Below are positions 46,301-59,521 of a DNA stretch of 64,000 nt, in pieces. The stretch spans positions 5,332,001 through 5,396,000 of the forward strand of contig NW_024468909.1 of the NCBI RefSeq assembly GCF_011745365.1, given 5' to 3'. Positions within the stretch are counted from its first letter, which is position 1. Every line of letters begins with the position of its first letter. Position numbers and translations under genes: made by a program. The notes under the pieces were generated by a model. The model made no database searches, was not told where the DNA came from, and was given only the letters and a program-made list of their open reading frames with translations. The DNA comes from Cryphonectria parasitica EP155 (Eukaryota > Ascomycota > Sordariomycetes > Diaporthales > Cryphonectriaceae).

Positions 46301-49300
46301 CTCGCATCATGCAGCTCCACCAGCTGTTGGAAGTTCTGTAACAGCGGCACATGGGCGTGTGTCGTTTGCTTTGGCAGCTGGTGCCACTTCCGGATTGACA
46401 GCTGGATAGCCTCATCGACACATCGCTGGAAGTCCTGCTGAGACTCTGTGCCGTCGTGGAACTTGCGCAGAGTCATAAAAGCCTGGAAGAACGCTCGGCG
46501 AGGAGTGGGGGCATCCATGAGCCCCTTGATCATGCCCTCGATGTGCTCCTTATTTTCTGCAGATGACCACATATCCTGGTTGCGCCAGGCACACTCCAAG
46601 AGCAGGTCCTGGATGTGTTCGTGCTTGGAGAAATCCTGAAGTATGTCCCACTGCTGGAGCTTCTGTGCACACAGGACCCAGTGATCCTCCCACAGCGTGT
46701 ACTCGGCCTGGGAGAAAGGGAGAGCACCTGTTCTCGCCTTCACCTGTGCAGACTCGTACATCTCCTGGGCCTTGTCCCACATGCCGTTCTGCTCGTACGA
46801 CAAAGCGCTGTTTGTCTCGATGAAATCGCACCTCCGACGCCAGGTACCGTAGAAGAAGTCGTCCTCCTTGAGGTTGGCATAAAGCTCAACTAGGGCATTC
46901 AAGTTGCTCTCCCTGACTTTGTCGCTGTCGGATGCCTCTTGATTGACCGCAACGTCCTCGAGCTGGACAAGGGCCGTGTACCATGAATCGAAGGTCTGGG
47001 CCGCATACTTCAAAACGTGAGCTGGGATTCTGCATTCAGGTGTCGCCTTGGCAGCACCCTTCAGCAAGGCCTGGATCACATTTGGCCTCTTGTCAAGCTG
47101 TCGCTGGTGGTAGTCCTTTGTCAACAAGAGCACTAGGCCACGCTTCAACTCCTCGCGCTCCTCCTTGATGGTCGCAGACCAGTACATCGGGAACAGAGTC
47201 TCCCAGAGCTCCTTGGCGAGGTACGAGTCGATATGTTGAAGCTGAGTAAGCGGCTCGATGATGTCGCGGACTCTGACGTCCGCGAGCTCAGACATGAATC
47301 GGCGGTGGTTAGACATAAAAGCATCATACTTGTCATCTGCCATCAGTGTTGGCTGCCTGGAGTCCTTCGCGTAGTTTCCAAACAGCCGCGACGCTGACAA
47401 GGTCCGGAAGTCGTCTTGGTGCAAATGGACAAATCCGTTGGTCTCGACAGATCCGAGAAGCAGCTGCGAGGCCTGTGCAAGCCAGAACGTCTCTCCCAAT
47501 GTGTCCCAATTCTGAGTGTTGATGACGTAGAGCAGGCGGGCGCTGGCTGTCTTGGATAAGCTCCTGTCCAGGAGGGCCATGAAGCGATTCCTCATGCCAA
47601 CGTCCTGCGCCCGAGTACCGATCAGGAAGGCATGCTCCATCCGCACCGTGAGTTCAGTCCTGGTGATTTTCGGGTCCTCGTAGATGCGGAGGACGAGATC
47701 CAGATATTTGGTGAGCATTTTTGGGTCGGCGCGGTGCTCGAAGGTGAGCATCTTGTGAAGGACGGCTGTTTTCTCCTTGAGCGTGGGCCACGTCCCCTCT
47801 GAGCGGAAAATCCAGCTCTCAACCATCTCCAAGATCTTCTCGCAGAGGGGGATGTGTAGAGACTTCTCAACAAGCGTGGCCAGAACGCTGAGGAAGGGCC
47901 TCCTGTTATCTCCGAGCTTCTCCATCCGTTTGGCTGTGACATCAATGGCCTTGAGCATGAGCCCGGTCTGTATCTCAAGATCGTAGTCTTCCATCTTCAC
48001 AGGGGCATTTTGATCAGCAGGACGGACAGACAGATTTGCCTCTTGGCTGAGGGCCGTGTAGTGAGAGACGTGATCGCGCGCCAGCTTCGATTGCAGCGAC
48101 TTCATGATGGCGGGGATGTGAGCATCAATCGTCGATGGTCGACAATTGCCCAACGACCACAAAATGTTGATGCCAGACACGTAGTTGGAAGATGCCATCG
48201 TCTCAGTCGCAAGATTGGACAAGAACGTGATGAATTCGGAATTTGGCGCCTCAGGCTCTCCTTCGGCGTCAGCGTCTTCCATCGCCACGTCCTCCGCCGT
48301 GGAAGGCACAGCGTCTAGGACTCGCTTGATGGTGGCTCGTATATTTCGTCCGTCATCGAACTCGGGGTCTGCCGTGTGCAGGCAGTCCTGGAGCTCGGGG
48401 TTTTCAGACTTGAGACACTTCTCGAGTATCTTCTGAATCTGGACCACGTTCTTCAAGATCCACTCGTCCGACTTCGAATTTACAATGATGCGCACGACTT
48501 GTAATGTGTTGATAATGTTCGTGATGAACTTCTCATCGTATCGATCCTTGTTGTCCGGGTCGGCATTCAATATTTGAGTTGTCTTGTCGCTGGCGAGGAC
48601 GACATCTGTGACATTTGGGAAGAGGTCGACATCAAGGTCAGCCCAGTACTCAGGAAGTAACAGGTTGTACAAGAGTGTCATGGCCTTCTTGTTTAGGTCC
48701 GGAGACATCGGATGACCAGGCTGCAGCCCATCCTGAGCCTTGCTGGACGGAAGATGATAGCGCTCATTCAGCTGCGCGATGAACTCCACCAGGTACTTAA
48801 CCATCTTTTGGCGGACCGGTGCGGGAATCTGATACTCGGTCTTTTCCCCCGGGGCAGTTTGTCGAGCAGTCGGCGGGGAGGAGGTCGCCATCTCGTCGAG
48901 TTTTCGCTTCTTGCTAGCTGGCGACATTGAGGCCATGCTTGACGAATCTGCCTCCTTGCCCGTGACGCGTCGCTTCTCCCATTCCCAAATAAGCCACATC
49001 ATGTTCAGAGCAAGGCGCCTGCTCTCGAAAGATGGGTTCGGGGGATTGGCCACCTTCCGGAGGCATTGCATGACGAGGACGGCGAACTTGTCGCGGGTCT
49101 CGTAGAAAAGGTCCGGGTGTCGTACCAGGAACTGGAAGATGCTTGTCATCTGTTGGACGTTCTGTCCCTCTTCTGCGAGGATACGCCGGGGGCCGACGGA
49201 CCAGACGGCGTTTCTTGGATCAGCAGGCTGAACAGGACTGCACCTCTTGGGCAGGACTGGCGCCATCAGTTCCAATGCCTGGGTCACAAGCGTGCGACCC

Positions 49301-52300
49301 TCGTTTTGGTTGTTCTTCAGCAAGGAGAGATAAACCTGGGTCACAATCTTGGCAGGTGTGTCGTAGTTCGCAATGAAGTAACAAAGGACGACGTAGGCTG
49401 CGTGCTTGTTGAGCGCATCGTCTAGTCTGATGTATGTCCAACCGAACTTGATGATATCCTTCCGAGCGTCCTGGATGATGGTGTTGTGGTACTTGATCAG
49501 CATCGCCGACAATTGCAGCACCTCCATCCTGGTGTGATCAATGCCGGGTTGTGTCAGATCATCCTGCGGGTCGGCAAGGCTGGCCTTCCAGATCTTTGTG
49601 CTGATGGAGTCAATGACTGATCTATCGATCAAGCGATTCGGTCGCTGCTCGGGCTCGTCCCAATGTCGCATCACATCCATGGCGACGATGGGGTTGACAA
49701 TGTAATGCAGCAAAAAGACTTTGGTTTTTTGAGAGGCGGTCCTCCCGGCATAGACTTCGAGACATCGCAGGGTTATGTTCCTCCAGTACTCAATGGAGTC
49801 ATTGCAGATGATGTTGTCGTGAATGTAAGAGAAGAGACTCTGCGTCTGTCTGAGGTGACCGATCGTGACAGAGTCAATGAGGGAGAAGAGTGAATCCAAA
49901 TCCTCGGGATTCTTCTCGAGGAATTTCATCCCGATCGCGGTGACATTCTCCACGGCCTGATGCGCAGCGAGCCGCAGTTGACCCTGTACCTTGTTGTCTT
50001 TGAGTAAGCCTTCCAGGTCGTTGCCCACCTGCTTCAGCCAGGCCAAAATCTCCTTTTTAGCCATCCATGCAGTGGAATTGTGTTGACACAGAGCATTGAT
50101 GGTATTGACTGCGTTCACCACGGCAGTGGCCTTTGCTTGCTGATCCTCTGCTGGAGTCTCATTGCAAGCCTGAAGCAAGTTCTCAATGTTTGCCGTAGCG
50201 ACCTCTCGGAGCGCACCACTGTCGCTATCATTGAGCACTTGGGCAAAGAAGCGGCCGTACTTGATATCGCGGATCTTGCTCAGTTGGAGAGCCCATACCT
50301 CCTGAGAATAGCGATTCAGATATTTGTAAACTGGTTTCCGGAACGGGCTCTGGTTGGTTCTTCGCAGTCTCTCTTCCAGCTCCAAGGTTGTGTCAATGAC
50401 CTGCACCTTGTAGCTCTCTGCGGCCGCGGGAAGCAAGTGGAATATGTTGAACACTGCCGCTACCACTTCCATCGTCTCATGCTGCTCGAAAAACGTGAAA
50501 GAAAGTTGCTGCAGGACATTTTCCTCGGCGAGTGATTTGACGTGCATCAGCAGGCGTTGTCCTATCTCGACCTTAAAGTAAGATGTCAAGAGCTTGAGAA
50601 GGCGCGCAAGGTTGTTGAGGCCCTGAAGACTTAGCCTCTTAGCATCCTGGAGGCTGGCCAAGACAGGCCGAAGTCCTGACTGGAGTAGGTCCTTAGGCAG
50701 CTTGTTGTTTTGCGACAGGACCGTCTTGAGTGCGTCGTAGGCGGCGTCAATGATCGGAGTTTGTTGCAAATACAAGCATTTGAAGAACGTCGCCACGATC
50801 CTTGTCCGGTCCTTGTTTGGCTGATTCGGCTGCGCAGGCTTCATAAAGTCCTCGAAGTCCATGGCTGTGCTCAGGATCTTGATGCAGGCTACCCGAAGGC
50901 TCACAATGTAGTTTTGTGTCCTAAACTCGGCAGCCTTGGTAGCCAGCGAGTCATCGGTCGCCTCAGCCAATGCCAGCGACTCCATAAGCAGCCGGGTAAG
51001 ATTTTCATCCATTTTGACGAAATCGGGCTTCAGAGACATATAGTATGTGACCGCGTCAATGTAGCCGATCTGCACCGGGAAAGGCAGCGCTCTAAGCGGT
51101 TTGGCGTAGATTTGGTTCAGCAGGCGGTCTCGGTGTGGCTCAAGCAGCTCCCAGACCTGTGCGTCTGCAGCCTTTGCGATGGTATCGAGACACCGCTTTG
51201 CAGTCTCACGGACGTGTTTGTTCATATGCGACAGCTCCTGGTTGAGCACATTGCAGATATGCGACATCCGCGGCTGTTTGGGAGCTGGTTGTCCTCTCTG
51301 CTGTGGCACTGGCAGACAGTCCTCTTTCTTGATGTTCTTCGTGATCCTGGTGAGAAGTATATCTAGGGTGTCCTGTGCGGCGCGTCTTGTACCTTCGGGG
51401 AGGTCCTGTGGCATGTCCTTGACCACAAAAAGCAGTGCCTTGAGACACTCAGCCTGCTTCATGTTGATCCACTGGTCTCCCAGGTCAACGTCAGTGAGAA
51501 GCATCTGGATACCAAGACTACCGCCGGCTTTGGTGAACCATTCCTCCTCATAGCATCCGTGACAAAAGGCAGATCCGAGGTTGTGGAAGAATGTCAAACG
51601 GAAGACTTGACTTGAGGATCCAAGTATGGTGGCTGCGGAGTTGTAGACCTCTTGTGTTGCGCGCTGGGCTGCTAACCGTACTTCTGGATGTTCGGAAGCC
51701 AGCGACTCGAGGATTGCGTCGCATAGGACACGGGTATCAAGACACATGGGCCCCTCGCCAGCGTTCACATCGAAAGGACTCGCACTCCGCTTGCAGTCGA
51801 CGAGAGCTCTACCCACCTCGATGATCGCAAAATGCCGGCACAGATTGAGTAAGAAGGCATTGGCCTCTTCTTTGAACTCTGGAAGGGAACTGGCAAACAT
51901 CATGGCTTTGATCAACCGCTTCAGCGTGTTATCCTGCTCCTCCTTGTTGGGCACGGAACGTTGGCGGTCAGAGGACTCGAAGATGGAAAAATCGGCATCC
52001 GTCTTGCGTGCCAGCAGGTCCTGAACTTGAAGTCGGACCAACCGAGGGAGATCCTCGGGCAGGTTGTCGTGGCCGATGCGCAGCTTTAAGTGTGCCTTCA
52101 GGAACTGGAAGGCCTTCTCTTTGTAGTATCCATCGAATTCCTTGGTCGACCCACTCTTGGTAGGTTTGGGAACTTCAGTCAGCTTCGAGATGGCGAGCTG
52201 GATACCCATGTTGGCAGGGAATGCTCTCTCCTTCTTCGAGCCGATGAGCCGCAGATCGAAGCTTGAGAAATCATCGATGAATTGTTTGTAGTCAAGAGGG

Positions 52301-55168
52301 ATGGCGTCCGTCATGTACTTGCGATTCCGTCCGCCCAACTTTCCAAGAATCCTCAGTGTAGTGTGGGCGTGGAAATGTGAATAAGGTGCTGGTTTGAGGT
52401 GATCGAAAAGTGCTGTCATAAGCTCATCCATCACCGGTGCCATGATCGGATCGAGGTAATCTGCTGTCAAATTATCCACACAGAGTTCAAGAGTCCGTAA
52501 ACCCTGGCCCACCAGTTCACTACCTGCACGCAAGGCAACGACGAGGGGACGCATCAGGAAGCTGAGGTGTGGGAGCAGATTGCTCAGCCTGGCTGGAACA
52601 GTCAAGCAAAGCTCCACGTAAAGATCCCGCTCTGAGGGCTTCCGGGCTGCCCTGAGCAGGTTGTTGAGGACGTCCAAGAGCATCTCCAAAAGCGGCAGTA
52701 TCTTCTTGTAGAGGTGCTCGAACTTTCCACCACCGATGCTCCTGAACAGCGACCGGAGAAGCAGGAAGTAGTTCATGGGCTCTTCAGCTTTCGTGGAGTA
52801 CTCTATGGACTTGGTCACAATGTCGACAACGTGTGGGAGTAGAACCTGCTCATTCTGGGCAGCAAACAGAGTGACGGCCATGAAGGCCAACTTGAAGAGT
52901 CTCAACAAGATGGAAGCCTTCTTCACGTCAGCTGATCCGACATCCTCAATGTGCTCCATCAGGAACCTGAGCAGCATACCACAGAAGCTAGGTGAGGTTG
53001 CCTCGCTGGCAAGGAAGAACTGTGGAATGTGCAGAAGGCCAGTGTGGTCGAAGATCATTTCGTAGAGGTGTGGTATCTCCTGTTGAAAGACCTCATTGAA
53101 CGTCGCCGGGTCGATGCTGTGAAAGACCGTTGCGAAGGTCTCTAGAAGGTCCTTCTCCTCTTTGGTGCTCGAGTTCATGTAGAAGTTGGCCATGTACTCG
53201 ACCGCTGATTGATACTGCGATTCGTGCAAGGGCTTGCCGATCTCGTAGTAGCGGAAGACGTATGCGCCTTCTCGGAAGAGCTTGATGATCACCTGCACCT
53301 CCTCAGGACTGAATCCATAGGCAACATCGACCCAGTGTGGAGGGGCATTCGCTTGCTCTACAGCTTGCGGAGGGTTGCATATCCTGAGCTGGTAAAAAGT
53401 GTTCTTGAGACCATTCATCAGATTCTTGAACAAAAACTTGTTGTCGATCACAGGATCCGCTCCCTTCTCACGAGGATTCGAGGTCTTGATGGGCATGGCG
53501 TTGAAGATGTCGGTCTCATCCCAGTCCGGAGGATCGTTCTTATCCGCGAGGTATGTGTCCTGAATCTGCTCCTTTGTCTGCCTCGCGTATGTCTTGGACA
53601 GCTTGACTGCGTTGGCGTATTGTCGGTTCATGGCCGCGAACTTATCTCCGATGGCATTCAAGATCATGATCAGGTAATGTCGAGCGTCGACCTTGTTGTC
53701 CATCTTGGCGATGCATTCTGCCATGTTCAGCAGCAGCTTCGCACTCATGGTCTGGAAGCTGGTGCCCGGGAAGGGGTCCTGGAGGTTCCTCGTGTAAACC
53801 TCCACAGTCTTCCTAATCTGCCCAGGATTCAGCGAGTCCCTCACGTGATGAATGAGATCTGCCAACATGCTGTACGCCAGTGGCCGCATGTTCTCGTAGA
53901 CGGTGAGGCCATCTCCGATCAGTGTTCTCTCATCTAAAAGCTCGTCGATCTTAGTTAAGAAGATCTTTCTGAAGTTAAAATTGATTATGTGACGGATCGC
54001 GACGAGCAGTTCCTTCCTCGCACTCGACTTCTCGCGGGGGCAGTCCTTCAACAGGCGAACGACGATGTCCGGCAAGGTGGGAAGGAAGTCGGTCAGCTGT
54101 TGTGAGTACTGCCTGAGCAGGTAGGCCAGAAAACTCATAGTCTTGACCTGTGCTGTGATGAACTCTCCAAAAGCCGCCCTGTTCTTGATGTCTGGGCTGA
54201 CACCTGCAAATATCTGCCCCTTGGCCGCTGCATCGGCGTGTGCTTGCTCCTGGGCTTTGGCCTGCAGGCAGAGCACACTCTTGATTAAGGGCACGAAAGC
54301 CTTGACATTGGTTGGAACAGTCGTACGATAGACCTGGAAGATCGACACCACGATGATAGGGCACTCGGACAGGACCTTGAAAGACTGCATGCCCTTGAGC
54401 AGCGGGCGAGCAGTGGGCTGTTCCACTCCGAACTCTGTTGTTGTTGCCGTCGGTGATGGGGGCCGAGGACTCTGGTGCTGGTGGAAGTTGGTCTGCGAGC
54501 TCGAAGGTGTCGAGGGCAGGCCGCCGCCGGCCGCAGGTGTCGGCTCATTGTCCAGCTGTTCCCGGACCACCCGCTCCATCTGCTCGAACAGCTCCTGGAT
54601 CAGGCTCAGAAAGTCCTGCACCTTGTTTTGGACCACCTTGGGCTGGTGCCGCATGATATCAGAGATGACCTTGACACAGATGACGGCATTTTCCTCGTTG
54701 TCGGTGCGCACGAGCTTCATCAACAATTCGACGGTCTCGAGGGCGTAGTCTTGGAACGGCTCGGTCGGCGACGGGGCCGTGGGGAATCGGTGGAGGATCT
54801 CGAGGATGGTGTTTCGGAGTTTCTGCAAAAGAGAAAAGAAGAAGAGAAAAGGATCAGTATGGTTCTCGGAAAGCGCGACATGCGGGGCGGCACCTTACCT
54901 GTTCATTCGAAGTACTCTGGAATATGCATGGTCCATTGAGGGTGTTGATAAAGATGGGCATAACCTTCTGCAGGAAGATCTTGTAGTTGGGCCCATTTAC
55001 AAAGACGTCGAGGTTGTCGCGCAAGGTCGTCGCGGCATCGACCTTTGCGCGAGACTCTGCAGCATCGGGAAGATCAGTACGTGCTGTGGGATGGAGCGAC
55101 AGCCTCGCCAACTCACCAGTGTCCGACGTCGTGAGGCGCTTGACCACATCGTCAAGGAGTTGCGACAT
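43357..55168 (-). CDS. tra1: Tra1, scaffold pseudokinase of SAGA and NuA4
   Basis: Four exons: 55117-55168, 54899-55056, 44107-54822 and 43357-44049, 3872 aa, slightly longer than the roughly 3744 aa yeast protein. Introns: 55057-55116 (60 bp), 54823-54898 and 44050-44106 (57 bp, with CTAAC and GTGCAG). The start [14 protein letters not shown] and the join [16 protein letters not shown] are clean. Order: HEAT repeats over roughly residues 1-2600, FAT domain, a low-complexity Ala/Gln/Pro/Asn insert at about 3230-3345, a PI3K-like kinase region ([40 protein letters not shown]) lacking the usual catalytic DxxxxN and DFG residues, and a C-terminal FATC motif ending [14 protein letters not shown]. 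Tra1/TRRAP binds activators and recruits these histone acetyltransferases in the nucleus. It is essential in budding yeast. Confidence 0.97.
44050..44106 (-). other. 57-bp in-frame intron near the 3' end of tra1
   Basis: Donor GTGAGT after GETNK, branch-like CCTAAC, acceptor GTGCAG before QKSGEQ. The length is a multiple of three and contains no stop, so translation through it would add 19 residues (beginning VSVFPA) not expected in Tra1. Confidence 0.75.
55057..55116 (-). other. 60-bp in-frame intron near the 5' end of tra1
   Basis: Donor GTGAGT after TTSDT, branch-like CTGAT, acceptor GCTGCAG before ESRAKVD. In-frame and stop-free, so retention would add 20 residues. Confidence 0.7.
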
Positions 55169-56705
55169 GGTCGCTACTGTTGTCGAGATGCCACCAGCAG
55201 CAATGCCATGGAACACTGTCTGTCGCTACAATGTAGCGCGTGGGTGTGGGCGCTGGGCCCCAAGGCTCTTTTTCTCGTTGCGCGAGGCGGTTGGACTAGC
55301 ACGGTACGTGAAGAGCTCAAGGTAGCTTTAGAAGTTGCGCCGAGTGACCCTGCCGGCGCCGGCGCAATTCATACTAATCAGAGGCAGATGTGAAAGTATG
55401 CTAGGCAAGACTCGCAATCAAACTTCAAATGAAGGCCCAGGTATTGGTGGTAGTGGTGGTGGGAAGGTGCAACGGATTCTGGGAATGTTCTCTGGACGCG
55501 TTGGATGCGCTGCTAGTCTTGAAGAGATGTGGGACAGAGAGACTGACAAGAATCTAAATGCTGGGGCATCCAGTCGCCAAAATCAAATGGAGCTAATGCA
55601 CAATTATGTAAGACTTTGAAGTCAGATCATTGGTCTAAAAAGAGAGCCTTGCGGGGCTGAGGAACAAGGATGAAGTCGCAAATGCTTCCCTTATCTGATC
55701 GATCTTATCTGGACCTCGAGGCCAAATCTGAAATTATTAGCAGAGTTTCTAAAGAGTAGAGACAATCTTTTACACCCTGACTTCACTTGGATGAGACTGC
55801 TCGGCTGTCAGATTTCTATCAATTAATCCATCAAGGAAATATATATGATTCAGGCTTGTCCCCTCTCCGAACCTCGACCCTCCCTGCGTCTCAACCGCCC
55901 GAGCAGAAACATCACTTTAATCATCGCATGTGATGACGTGCGGCCTGGCCTCAACTGACAGCACCAGCGGGATGAGCCGGGGTCTTCTGTCTCTAGACAA
56001 GAGATGGAACAGAAGACCCGCTTATTCTAAGTCTCAACACCTCCCTCCAGCGAAAGACTTACAGAAAATGCAGTCGAGGCTGTGCTCCTATTGGCCAATC
56101 ACCGATTAATGTCGGCTGAATCCTCTCGAGTATGTACATACCTTGGCATACCGTACCACGTAGTACAGTATGTACATTACTACTGGTTCTTTGTTAGTCA
56201 TCTTGGTCAACCAGATTTTTGGTCAGTCATCTACATCAAACCAGATTTAAGGTTAGTCATCTTGATCAGCCAAACAGGACGAACGGCTACTTCACACATC
56301 CATTTGCAGGAATAAGCAATGGCACACGATGTATTTGAGGATATCAGCCGATTGGCATGTTATTTTCTCTCTTCATCTATCAAGCGAGTGTCTCTTCCGC
56401 AGAAGACTCAATGCGGTTTGCATATGCAAAAAGCCCCCATACACCATCACAGGTAATTCAGGGGCTGTCGGTGTAAATGATACAGTTAAGAAGGTAAAGT
56501 CAAGATCGCCCAACGCCCACAAACTTTTTACAGTTGGTATCGTCCACATGTCCCATTCATAAGCCCTAAAAACCACACGGAACCCCATTTCTCCATCCAG
56601 GAAGGAAAGAGGCCGCAAGGAGAGAAGAAAAAAAAAGAAGTGAAAAGGGGGGTACGTCGAAAAGAAGAGCCGGTCATCGTCGTCAAGTGACTTGGAAAAC
56701 TTGGC
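55169..56705. other. Intergenic region between tra1 and AA11 gene
   Basis: About 1.5 kb: tra1 promoter on the left, AA11 3' flank on the right. The 94- to 204-codon open frames near 54.8-55.6 kb are antisense to tra1 exons or its promoter. Around 56200-56280 a short segment is repeated imperfectly (TTAGTCATCTTG, AACCAGATTT). No gene called. Confidence 0.55.
56210..56280. repeat. Short imperfect tandem repeat
   Basis: Three neighbouring copies of a unit resembling GTTAGTCATCTTGGTCAACC and its variants, about 30 bp apart. Divergent, so low-level internal duplication. Confidence 0.5.
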
Positions 56706-57890
56706 TTAGGCCATGCCAAAGAGCAGAGGCAGGCCGCGCTTCTTGTTGCGGCGCTCGGCACGGGACTTCCTGAAGCGGCTCTTGGAAGCCGCAACGATCT
56801 CAAAGTCGGATCCGGTGCCGCTGCAAGAGGTGCCGGCAGCGACGGACATGGCGACCGACCACTCGCCAGAGGCGCAGACCTGGTAGGTGGTGCTGCTGAC
56901 GCAGACGTACTCGCCCTCATCGGTGCAGGCACCGGTCTGGGTGCTGCCGCTGGCAGAGGAGCCGCTGGACGACGAAGACGAGGAGCTTGTCGCGGTGGGC
57001 GCGGCAGCAGCGGCGGTGACACTGGCCTCAGAGGTCTCGGCGGCGGCAGTGGACGGGGCGGCGGCGCCAGAAGTGGCAAACACACCACCACCAGCCGCGG
57101 CGGTCGCGGAGGCGCTCACTGCAACGACAGTGGTTGACGCCTCGCTGGAGGCAGCGGCCGAAGAGTCGCTGCCAACGCCAACAGTACAGTCACCAGTTGG
57201 GGTACCCCAAGCAGTGGTGGCGCCGTTGAGCTTCTGGACGACATCACCTGGGTCGGGGAAGACGAGATCAGTGTCGGAAGGGGTGTGGCAGGTATCGCTC
57301 TCGTCGTCCAGGTTGGCAACGAACATGTCAGGCAGCGCGTCGTAGTTGGACTGAGAGCCAGAGGTGCCGGTCAACGTGATAGGGGCGCACTGCATGTACA
57401 TCTCACGGTTGCCGACCTTGTTGAACCAGGTCCAGGCGATCACGGCGTTTCCTGTGGGGATGTCGTCGGGGATCGTGAAGTTGTACGTGTAAGGGTCAGC
57501 AGCAGTGGCCGATGTGTCGGATCCGAGGTTTCCAGCAGTATCCTGGGCAACGCAGCCTCCCTCAATGGAGGTGATGACCTTGAAGACACTGGAGGACGAG
57601 GGGTTCTCGTCGTAGGTGATGGAGATCTGGCAGCTGCCACCACCGTGGACACTCTGGCCCTCAAAGGTAAGAGGCTGGTCAGATCCGAGCGCCATCTCGG
57701 TCGCTCCAGATCCGTCGACGGTGTCACTGCTGTATGTGACTGATCCAGTTGCTTGGCAGGGGTAGTCGCTGGAGGAGATAGGGCCGTTGGTGGCTGAAGG
57801 GGTAGCAAAACGGGCTGGTTTCGCAAGGTACATGTGGGCGTTCGCCACGGCAGCAAGGCCGCAGGCGGCAGCGATCTTGGTGAAAAGCAT
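56706..57890 (-). CDS. Secreted AA11 lytic polysaccharide monooxygenase with C-terminal X278-like module
   Basis: Single exon, 394 aa. The signal peptide MLFTKIAAACGLAAVANA is cut before His19, which becomes the N-terminal copper-brace histidine (HMYLAKPARF). The second brace histidine is His82 in SVHGGGSCQIS. Tyr165 in GNREMYMQCAP is the likely axial residue. This pattern fits AA11, copper enzymes that oxidatively cleave chitin. Residues about 240-318 are a Ser/Ala/Thr linker, and about 319-362 (ACTDEGEYVCVSS, YQVCASGEWSV) match the small Cys-containing X278 module often attached to AA11 enzymes. The last 25 residues are strikingly basic (SKSRFRKSRAERRNKKRG). The ATG was chosen by the signal peptide; the frame is open upstream without a plausible start. 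It probably acts on fungal or insect chitin outside the cell. Confidence 0.93.
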   Translation of the reverse strand: MLFTKIAAACGLAAVANAHMYLAKPARFATPSATNGPISSSDYPCQATGSVTYSSDTVDGSGATEMALGSDQPLTFEGQSVHGGGSCQISITYDENPSSSSVFKVITSIEGGCVAQDTAGNLGSDTSATAADPYTYNFTIPDDIPTGNAVIAWTWFNKVGNREMYMQCAPITLTGTSGSQSNYDALPDMFVANLDDESDTCHTPSDTDLVFPDPGDVVQKLNGATTAWGTPTGDCTVGVGSDSSAAASSEASTTVVAVSASATAAAGGGVFATSGAAAPSTAAAETSEASVTAAAAAPTATSSSSSSSSGSSASGSTQTGACTDEGEYVCVSSTTYQVCASGEWSVAMSVAAGTSCSGTGSDFEIVAASKSRFRKSRAERRNKKRGLPLLFGMA

Positions 57891-58046
57891 TTTTGCTGTT
57901 TGGTGAAGGATTGCGTCGAGGGTTGAGATGAGTTTCGTTCCAGACGAAGGGTTCTCAGAGAAAAAGTGTGGCAAAGACTGTTTTGGTGTAGTAGGGCAAG
58001 AGTTGATTGTACCTGTGCTGCAGAATAATTAGAACCTGACACGATA

Positions 58047-58053
58047 TTATATA
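58047..58053 (-). promoter_or_regulatory. TATA box of the AA11 gene
   Basis: TATATAA on the minus strand, about 157 bp upstream of the AA11 ATG. Confidence 0.5.
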
Positions 58054-59498
58054 CCCGATCTCAAGGCCGAACAATTCCGTTGTTTCTGCTGCTGTAACAA
58101 GTGAATCATAGAGAACAAGTACTTGATTTGCTTACCTGACAATGCTTTGTAGCGCTCTGTGAAGTACAATGACAATGTCCCTTGAAAGTATTTGATGATT
58201 TCTTTTGTTCAGGAATGAATGGTATGCACCAGGCAGGGTAAAGATGAAATCAATGAAAAAGAAAAAAGGCAGCTCTCCAAGGAGTGAAAGTAACTGCTCA
58301 AGTCTTCTGCGAAAGAGATGAATGATGAAGGACAGCACTGAATGAAACAAGTGAGGTAGGGCTACCAGAGCATCTTTATATCGCGAGTGACGATACTGTG
58401 GGCAAATACCACGTACAAACAGCGGGGCAGGAGAAACGAACGGATATTCCCCCCCTCCCCCCTTCCCCCTGGGGCCCCCCTGGATGTGGATGGACGGACG
58501 CAGGCGCAGGCCCCTCCCTGGATCCCACTTGGGACCAAATTGGGACATGGATGGATACTAAAGTGCATGGGAGGAAACCCTCAGCCACGGACCAGTGAAA
58601 ATCAGGAACAGCATTCATGAGTCTGCCATGCGATGCATGGTGGACCCGCCAATGGGATCAGGGGTCAGAGCTCAGCAGCCGAGGAGAGGCAAACGGCAGT
58701 GCGTGATAGGCTGCGCCGGCGCTGGCTTGTTTCGGATTTGCACAGCAAGAGGGAAAACTTCTTCCAGCCAGTGGCCCAGAGTCAGACATGGCTTCCTGCA
58801 CGATGGATGCCCACACACACACCTCTGCAAGTGCTCGCCGCCTTGCCCCTGACTAAATCCTCTTTGGGCAGGAGGCCATGAAAGACGTCTGGAGATGCCG
58901 GTGGTCCTCAGAGTGGCGGAATGCAGTGCCTATACCAAGGGATCACTCCTATGCCAGGGTTGCAAGCGGGCAAAGACACCATGGTAGGACCAAACGGGAC
59001 GTTTATATTTACCCCGCCAAACAGAAAATGCCGCCGCCGACTCGCACAGGATCGAAGTTGGTTCTCTCGTGCGACCTGATAAGCTGACCGAACTGGTCAC
59101 AGTCAGGCGGGTGCTTGGTCTCTGGGAGCCGCAGTCAAGCTTGTACCTCGCTTGGCCGTCCAAAACCCAGGGCAGACCATGAGTGGTGGGAGGAGGCCGA
59201 GGAAGCAAAAAGAACCCAAGGAGACGGGTCGCGCGACATTCCGCCGCGGAATAACCCAGGTTTGGTTCTGGTGTCGCCGTCCAGGCCTGTCGCCACCTGC
59301 TCCTCCCATGTCGTTGGTGTTTGTAGCCCGGATTGCCGCATCCAATCGAGGGCCTTTCCTTGCATGGTGGGGGCGCAGGTGCTGTCTTTCTGAACAAGGA
59401 ACGTCCTAAGTCCAAACCTGGTTCGTCCCTCAGGGGAAGTCGAAGGAGGCAGCACGAGAGGCTGCAGAGGCCTGGACTTCAGGAGGTCGCCTGTCTTC

Positions 59499-59521
59499 TT
59501 TTTTTTTTTTTTTAAAAAAAA
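59499..59521. repeat. Poly-T/poly-A run
   Basis: Fifteen T followed directly by eight A. Could be slippage or a remnant tail; no retroelement sequence is visible beside it. Confidence 0.75.
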
